DNA of 36,360 nt. Source: JBDSTZ01 sp039927975. GTDB lineage: Bacteria > Pseudomonadota > Gammaproteobacteria > Burkholderiales > Burkholderiaceae_D. The notes beneath the pieces are model-generated. The model saw only the letters and a list, made by a program, of their open reading frames with translations. It made no database searches and was not told the origin of the DNA. The position numbers were made by a program, and so were the translations under genes. This document shows positions 31,945-36,360 of this stretch, in pieces (within the stretch, counting starts at the first letter, position 1; every line of letters starts with the position of its first letter). The stretch lies in the NCBI GenBank assembly GCA_039927975.1, contig JBDSTZ010000045.1, positions 1-36,360 of the forward strand, written 5' to 3'.

Positions 31945-34935
31945 TTACGGCGGGGCCGGGCCGACCATCCGCGCCACAGTGGCGATCAGTTCGGACGGCT
32001 CGACCGGCTTGGAGATGTGCGCCGCGAAACCCGCTTCGAGCGCGCGCAGCCGGTCTTCGGAGCGGGCGAAGGCGGTCAGCGCCACCGCCGGCACCTGGCC
32101 GCCGTTGGCGCGGCCGAGCGCGCGCACCTGGGCCAAGAGGCCAAAGCCGTCGACGTCGGGCATGCCCAGGTCGCTCACCAGCACGTCCGGCGCGCCCTCG
32201 CGGAAGATCGCCAGCGCCGCGCGCGCGCTGGCGGCGGTGATCACGCTGGCGTGGCAGTCCGACAGGATGCGCTTGATGAGGTCGCGCGCGTCGGGCTCGT
32301 CGTCGACCACCAGCACGGTGACCCCGGTCAGGTCGCGCAGCGTCAATTCCGGCGTGTGCGGCGACGGCAGATGGTAGGGCGCGCGGTCGGCGCGCGCGGC
32401 CAGCAGTTGCGGATTGGCAGCCGGCAGTTGCAAGGTGAAGCTGGCGCCTTTCTGCTCGCCCTCGCTCTCGACCCGGACCGTGCCGCCATGCTGCTCGATG
32501 AGGTGCTTGACGATCGACAGGCCCAGACCGAGCCCGCCGTGCTGGCGCGTGGTCGAGGCGTCGCCCTGGCGGAAGCGCTCGAACACGTGGGTGATGAATT
32601 CGGGCGCGATGCCGGCGCCGGTGTCGTGCACCGCGATCTCGACCTGGTCGCTCACCGCGCGCAGGGTGATCGTCACCAGGCCGTCGCGCGGGGTGAACTT
32701 GATGGCGTTCGACAGCAGGTTCCAGATCACTTGCTGCAGGCGCGCCGGGTCGCCGGCGATCATGCCGACGTCGGGCGCGTAATCGCGTTCGAGGCGGATG
32801 TTCTTGGCGTCGGCGGCCGGGCGCACGGTTTCGATGGCGGCGTCGATGAACAGCGCCGGCGCCACCGTCTGCATGTCGAGCAGCACCTTGCCCGAGGTGA
32901 TGCGGCTCATGTCGAGCAAGTCTTCGATCAGCTGGGCCTGGGCGCGCGCATTGCGCTCGATGGTTTGCAGGCCGCGCTGCAGGTCGGCCTGGTCGCGGCT
33001 GCCGCGCCGCAGCACCTGGGCCCAGCCGAGGATCGCCGACAGCGGGGTGCGCAGTTCGTGCGACAGGGTGGCCAGGAATTCATCCTTCATCTGGCTGGTG
33101 CGCTCGGCCTCGGCGCGCGCCGAGCGTTCGCTCTCGAGCAGGGTCTTGCGCTCCTCGGCGGCGCGCTGGGCCGCCTCGTACAGGCGGGTGTTGTCGATCG
33201 CCACCGCGGCCTGGGCGGCGATGCCGCCGACGATGCGCTCGGTGCGCTCGGTGAAGATGCCCGGCTCCGGGTGGCCGAAGAACAGGCAGCCGAGCACTTC
33301 GCCCGAGCGCGCGATGACCGGCACCGCCAGGTAGCTGCGCACGCCCGGATGGCCGTGCGGCACGCCGTAGTGGGGCGCGGTGGCGCCGTAGCGCGGGTCC
33401 TTGGTGATGTCGTCCGAGCGCACCACCGTCTCGCCGCGCATGCTGGGGCCGAACAGGGCGGTGGCGCGCGGCTGGCCGAAGCGCTCGAACTCGGCCGGCA
33501 CGCCGCCCGACAGGGTGTGCAGGGTGAACATGTCGCCCTGTTCGTTACGGGCGTGGAAGAAGAAGGCGCCGAAGCGCGCCCCGCTGATGCCGGTGGCGGC
33601 GTCGGTGACGGTTTGCAGCAGCGAGCGCAGGTCGCGCTGCGAGGCCAGCGCGCTGCCGGTGCTGTTGAGCAGTTCGAGCACGTTCGATTCGTCGCGCAAG
33701 GCTTGCTCGACGCGCTTGACCTGGTCGACGTCGGTGTTGGTGCCGAACCAGCGCACCACGTGGCCCTGGCGGTCGCGCACCGCGTTGACCCGCGTGAGGA
33801 ACCAGCGGTACTGGCCGTCGGCGCCGCGGATCGGAAACTCCATCTCGAACGGGTTGCCGGTGCGGATAGATTCGTGCCAGCGCTGCAGCATGCGCGGCAA
33901 CACGTCGGGGTCGTGCGTCGATTGCCAGCCCCAGCCGACGACCTGTTCGGGCCGGGTGCCGGTGTATTCGTACCAGCGCTTGTTGAACCAGACGATGGCG
34001 CCGTCGGCCTGCGCCATCCAGGCCAGCTGGGGGATCGAGTTGGCCAGCGCGCGCAGCACTTCCTCGCTCTGGCGCAGGGTGTCCTCGGCGTTCTTGCGGG
34101 TGCTGATGTCCTGCACCACGCCGGTCATGCCCAGGCCGCTGCGCTGGAGGTCGATGTCGCTGTGGTCGATCCGCCCCACCAGCGCGATCCAGCGCGGCTC
34201 CTCGCCGCGCGCTTCGATGCGGCACTCGATGTTGAGGTCGCCATGGTTGGTGTAGGCCTGCATGAATTCGCTGCGCACCATCGCGCGGTCGGGAGCGTGC
34301 AGGCGCTGGCCGAAGCGCTCCCAGTCGAGGGCGGTCTCGGCCGGCAGGCCGAAGATGTCGGCGCCGCGCGCGCCCAGCGACAGGCGGTCGGTGTCGGCGT
34401 CCCAGCGCCAGTCGCCCAGCCGGCCGGCCGAGAGCGCCAGCTGCAGGCGGTTGTTGCTGTCGAGCAGAGCCTGCTCGTCGGCCTTGCGCCCGGTGATGTC
34501 CTGGATGTAGCAGGTCAGGCCGTCGGGCGAAGGATAGCAGCGCATGTCGAACCAGGCGCCCAGTTCGGGATCGACGTATTCGAAGTCGAGCATTTCCTGG
34601 GCTTCCATCGCGCGCCGGTATTGCTGTTCCACCTCGCTGCCGACCAGCGCGGGAAATTCGTCCCACAGCACCTGGCCGAGCACCGCCTCGCGCGCCTTGC
34701 CCTGCGGCGCCAGCAGGCGCAGCGCGCGGCTGTTGATGTAGGTGATGTGCCAGCCGCGGTCGACCGAGCAGAAGCCGTCGGTGACGCTCTCGAGCATCGC
34801 CTCCATGCGCGCATTGGCCTGGCGCAGCGCTTCCTTGGCGTCGAGCAGTTCCTGCTGGGCGCGCTGGCGCGCCACCAGCACGCTGTTGGCGTTGCGCATC
34901 GCCGCCGAACGCATCAGCTCGAGTTCGTCGCTCAT
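31945..34935 (-). CDS. Multi-PAS/GAF hybrid sensor histidine kinase with receiver domain
   Basis: A 996-residue cytoplasmic kinase without membrane helices. Order: a coiled-coil start (about 5-38), three PAS domains (about 40-150, 160-285 and 290-415), a GAF domain (about 430-590), HisKA with His626 in LSHELRTPLSAIL, HATPase (NLLSNAIKFTP; VHDTGAGIA), and a receiver with Asp922 in VSDLGMPDVDGF. PAS3 is the cleanest (VWFNKRWYEYTG). The signal and ligand are unknown. Its ATG overlaps the stop of the MetE-like gene as ATGA, so the two are translationally coupled; the frame runs open through that gene, but only the coupled start makes sense. Confidence 0.93.
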   Translation of the reverse strand: MSDELELMRSAAMRNANSVLVARQRAQQELLDAKEALRQANARMEAMLESVTDGFCSVDRGWHITYINSRALRLLAPQGKAREAVLGQVLWDEFPALVGSEVEQQYRRAMEAQEMLDFEYVDPELGAWFDMRCYPSPDGLTCYIQDITGRKADEQALLDSNNRLQLALSAGRLGDWRWDADTDRLSLGARGADIFGLPAETALDWERFGQRLHAPDRAMVRSEFMQAYTNHGDLNIECRIEARGEEPRWIALVGRIDHSDIDLQRSGLGMTGVVQDISTRKNAEDTLRQSEEVLRALANSIPQLAWMAQADGAIVWFNKRWYEYTGTRPEQVVGWGWQSTHDPDVLPRMLQRWHESIRTGNPFEMEFPIRGADGQYRWFLTRVNAVRDRQGHVVRWFGTNTDVDQVKRVEQALRDESNVLELLNSTGSALASQRDLRSLLQTVTDAATGISGARFGAFFFHARNEQGDMFTLHTLSGGVPAEFERFGQPRATALFGPSMRGETVVRSDDITKDPRYGATAPHYGVPHGHPGVRSYLAVPVIARSGEVLGCLFFGHPEPGIFTERTERIVGGIAAQAAVAIDNTRLYEAAQRAAEERKTLLESERSARAEAERTSQMKDEFLATLSHELRTPLSAILGWAQVLRRGSRDQADLQRGLQTIERNARAQAQLIEDLLDMSRITSGKVLLDMQTVAPALFIDAAIETVRPAADAKNIRLERDYAPDVGMIAGDPARLQQVIWNLLSNAIKFTPRDGLVTITLRAVSDQVEIAVHDTGAGIAPEFITHVFERFRQGDASTTRQHGGLGLGLSIVKHLIEQHGGTVRVESEGEQKGASFTLQLPAANPQLLAARADRAPYHLPSPHTPELTLRDLTGVTVLVVDDEPDARDLIKRILSDCHASVITAASARAALAIFREGAPDVLVSDLGMPDVDGFGLLAQVRALGRANGGQVPAVALTAFARSEDRLRALEAGFAAHISKPVEPSELIATVARMVGPAPP

Positions 34936-35999
34936 CGCGCGCCCCCGTTCAGGATCGCCGCCGCCAGCGCCGTGCCTTCCACCCGCGCGCGGATCTTGGC
35001 GAAGGCACCGGCGCGGCTGGCGCTGTGGTCGCTGCTGCAGGGCGCGAAGCCGCAATCGTCGGTGGTGCCGAGTTGCTCGGGGCGGATGAAGCGGGCCGCG
35101 CGCAGCACCCGGTCGCGCACCAGTTCGGGCGTCTCGACGGCCGCCGCGCTGGGCGCGGTGACGCCGATGAACACCCGCTGGTGCGGCTTGACGTATTGGC
35201 CGACGATCTTGAGCACCCGCTCCGGCTCGGCCTCGCCGGCCAGCGCGATGTAGAAATTGCCGGCCTCCAGCTCGAACAGGCTGGGCAGCAGGTCGGCGTA
35301 GTCGAAGGCGGGCCCGTGCGCGCGGTAACTGCTGCCGGGGCAGGTGTGCACGCCGAGGCGGGCGCGCTCGGCGGCGCCGTAGCGGCCCAGCACCATGTTG
35401 TTGAGGTCGATGAAGCTGTTGAGCAGTTCGCCGCTCGGGTCGAGCTGCATGGCCAGCCGGCCCTCGACGAAATCGACCTGCACGCTGGCGGCGCCGGCGT
35501 CGAGGCAGCGGCGGATTTCGGTGTCGTGCTCGGCCAGCAAGTCGTCGATGAACTGGTCGCGCGCGTAGTCGGGCAGCGGATCGGCCGGGTACAGCATCGA
35601 CAGCGCCGACGGCGAGATGATGGCTTGCTTGACGGCCGCCGCGCGCGCATAACCCTGCGCCACCCGCAGGTAGCTGTCGGCGTAGCGCTGGTAGCGGAAC
35701 GGCCCGCGGGTCAGGCGCGGCAGGCGCCGGCTGTGGCCGGCCGCGTAGGGGATGTCGAAGCCCTCGGGCACGGTGTTGGCGGCGCCGTCGAGGCAGTAGG
35801 ACCAGAAGCTCGGGTACTTGCCTTGTTCGCCGTCGGTGATCACCGGCGAACCGGTCGCCTCCATTGCGCGCACGGTGTCGCGCACGGCGTCGCGGTAGGC
35901 CGCCTCGCGCGCCTCGGCCGGCATGCCGTCGGCGGCGAAGGCGGCCATCAGCGCGGGCGGGCGGGGAATGCTGCCGATTGGCTCGGTGGGGATCATCAT
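34932..35999 (-). CDS. MetE C-terminal-domain-like (cobalamin-independent methionine synthase family) protein
   Basis: A 355-residue protein of the UROD/MetE-like barrel family, about half the length of MetE because the N-terminal domain is absent. Zinc-site residues are recognisable: His218 and Cys220 in GVHTCPGSS and Cys316 in TTDDCGFAPC, with a Glu ligand probably in the ELEAGNFYIALAGE stretch (243-256). The methyl-donor-site DEP motif of MetE reads VQVDFVEGR here. It likely moves methyl groups to a thiol, but the substrate may not be homocysteine. The ATG at 35999 (or 35996) has no Shine-Dalgarno site and follows a terminator-like hairpin by 17 bases. Pairing with a kinase is unusual. Confidence 0.82.
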   Translation of the reverse strand: MMIPTEPIGSIPRPPALMAAFAADGMPAEAREAAYRDAVRDTVRAMEATGSPVITDGEQGKYPSFWSYCLDGAANTVPEGFDIPYAAGHSRRLPRLTRGPFRYQRYADSYLRVAQGYARAAAVKQAIISPSALSMLYPADPLPDYARDQFIDDLLAEHDTEIRRCLDAGAASVQVDFVEGRLAMQLDPSGELLNSFIDLNNMVLGRYGAAERARLGVHTCPGSSYRAHGPAFDYADLLPSLFELEAGNFYIALAGEAEPERVLKIVGQYVKPHQRVFIGVTAPSAAAVETPELVRDRVLRAARFIRPEQLGTTDDCGFAPCSSDHSASRAGAFAKIRARVEGTALAAAILNGGAR

Positions 36000-36016
36000 G
36001 TGCGGCGTGTGCGATC

Positions 36017-36060
36017 AAAAAAAAGGCAAGCCCGGCACGCCGCGCCGGGGGCGGCGCGGC
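36017..36060 (-). promoter_or_regulatory. Terminator/antiterminator-like hairpin pair upstream of the MetE-like gene
   Basis: On the minus strand CCCGGC (36049-36044) pairs with GCCGGG (36036-36031), followed six bases later by T8 (36024-36017), a terminator shape. An alternative nine-base stem GCCGCGCCG-CCCC-CGGCGCGGC (36060-36039) uses part of the same bases and excludes it. A possible -10, TAGAAT (36093-36088), lies upstream, so the transcript would start near 36081 and pass through this element before the ATG. It may simply end the upstream gene instead. Confidence 0.45.
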
Positions 36061-36132
36061 CCGTCACGGCGGGTGGGCCTGAAGGTGATTCTAGCCCAGC
36101 CCCAGCCGATAGCCTCACACGTTTGCTGGCCA

Positions 36133-36360
36133 TCACGGGCGGCCGTGCTCGCCGCCGCCGCGCATCTGCCGTCCGACCGCCGCCAGCGCTTCCTGCAGCT
36201 GTTCGAGGTCGTAGGGTTTTTGCAGCGAGAGGTAGGGAAAGTTCAAGTGGCGGAGCAGGGCGTCGCCGTAGCCGGAGGCGAAGATCACTTGCAACGCCGG
36301 CTGGCTGGCCATCGCCTGGCGCGCCAGTTCGACGCCCGACACGCCCGGCAGGCTGACGTC
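36133..36360 (-). CDS. Receiver-domain protein, C-terminal fragment (runs off the window)
   Basis: Only the last 75 residues are visible. They begin DVSLPGVSGVELARQ, in which the first residue is the phospho-accepting Asp of a receiver domain, then VIFASGYGD with the conserved Ser/Thr position and LQKPYDLEQL with the conserved Lys. It ends RGGGEHGRP. The protein is therefore a response regulator or the receiver end of a hybrid kinase whose start lies beyond the right edge. It is on the same strand as the MetE-like gene. Confidence 0.85.
   Translation of the reverse strand, partial: DVSLPGVSGVELARQAMASQPALQVIFASGYGDALLRHLNFPYLSLQKPYDLEQLQEALAAVGRQMRGGGEHGRP

Noticed and set aside
31936..35253. 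Plus-strand open frame of 1105 codons opposite the hybrid kinase and MetE-like genes
   Set aside because: The translation is low-complexity (Arg, Ala, Val, His, Gln) with no domain, while the minus strand shows clear kinase and MetE-like motifs. It is a shadow frame caused by high G+C.

Overview
This 36.4 kb window is chromosomal DNA of high G+C content. It most resembles a betaproteobacterium of the order Burkholderiales, probably Oxalobacteraceae (Massilia/Duganella/Janthinobacterium-like). That placement is an inference from the cco gene order, the hemN/fnr pairing, the codon bias and the DUF4402 pilus genes; no rRNA, tRNA or marker gene is present to confirm it. I saw no CRISPR array, tRNA, rRNA, insertion sequence or phage gene.

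Region 1 (1-3187) holds a fused ADP-forming acyl-CoA synthetase/GNAT acetyltransferase and a small DUF2809 membrane protein. Region 2 (3184-14334) is a complete microaerobic respiration locus. On the plus strand it runs hemN, a TauE/SafE-like membrane protein, ccoI, ccoS, then ccoN-O-Q-P-G-H and a small membrane protein. fnr follows on the minus strand. FNR boxes sit upstream of hemN and of ccoN, each at the spacing expected for direct activation, so FNR probably switches on cbb3 oxidase, its metal-insertion machinery and oxygen-independent heme synthesis together. ccoQ (10166-10345) is short and easily missed.

Region 3 (14425-20647, minus strand) holds the RNA helicase rhlE, a 41-residue lipoprotein and a four-gene chaperone-usher operon. 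The operon encodes two DUF4402 subunits, a chaperone, and an unusual usher with Ca-loop-like and carboxypeptidase-regulatory-like C-terminal domains. The divergent promoter region carries a perfect FNR-type palindrome (20634-20647), which may tie pilus production to oxygen.

Region 4 (20656-26507, plus strand) has a Yip1-family protein in line with a MacAB-like tripartite exporter (adaptor, ATPase, permease), a secreted His/Gly/Asn-rich protein, and a type II NADH dehydrogenase. Region 5 (26673-36360) is rich in signalling genes: a short NarL-type sensor kinase, a hemerythrin, a REC-HK-REC hybrid, a small FPASDP-motif protein, a REC-GGDEF diguanylate cyclase, and a multi-PAS/GAF hybrid kinase that overlaps a MetE-like gene by ATGA. 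The 3' part of another receiver-domain protein runs off the right edge. A terminator/antiterminator-like pair of hairpins precedes the MetE-like gene.

The common theme is oxygen and redox response: FNR, cbb3 oxidase, NDH-2, hemerythrin and several orphan phosphorelay proteins. The least explained items are the possible FNR link to the DUF4402 pilus, the usher tail, and the MetE-like/hybrid-kinase operon with its possible attenuator.
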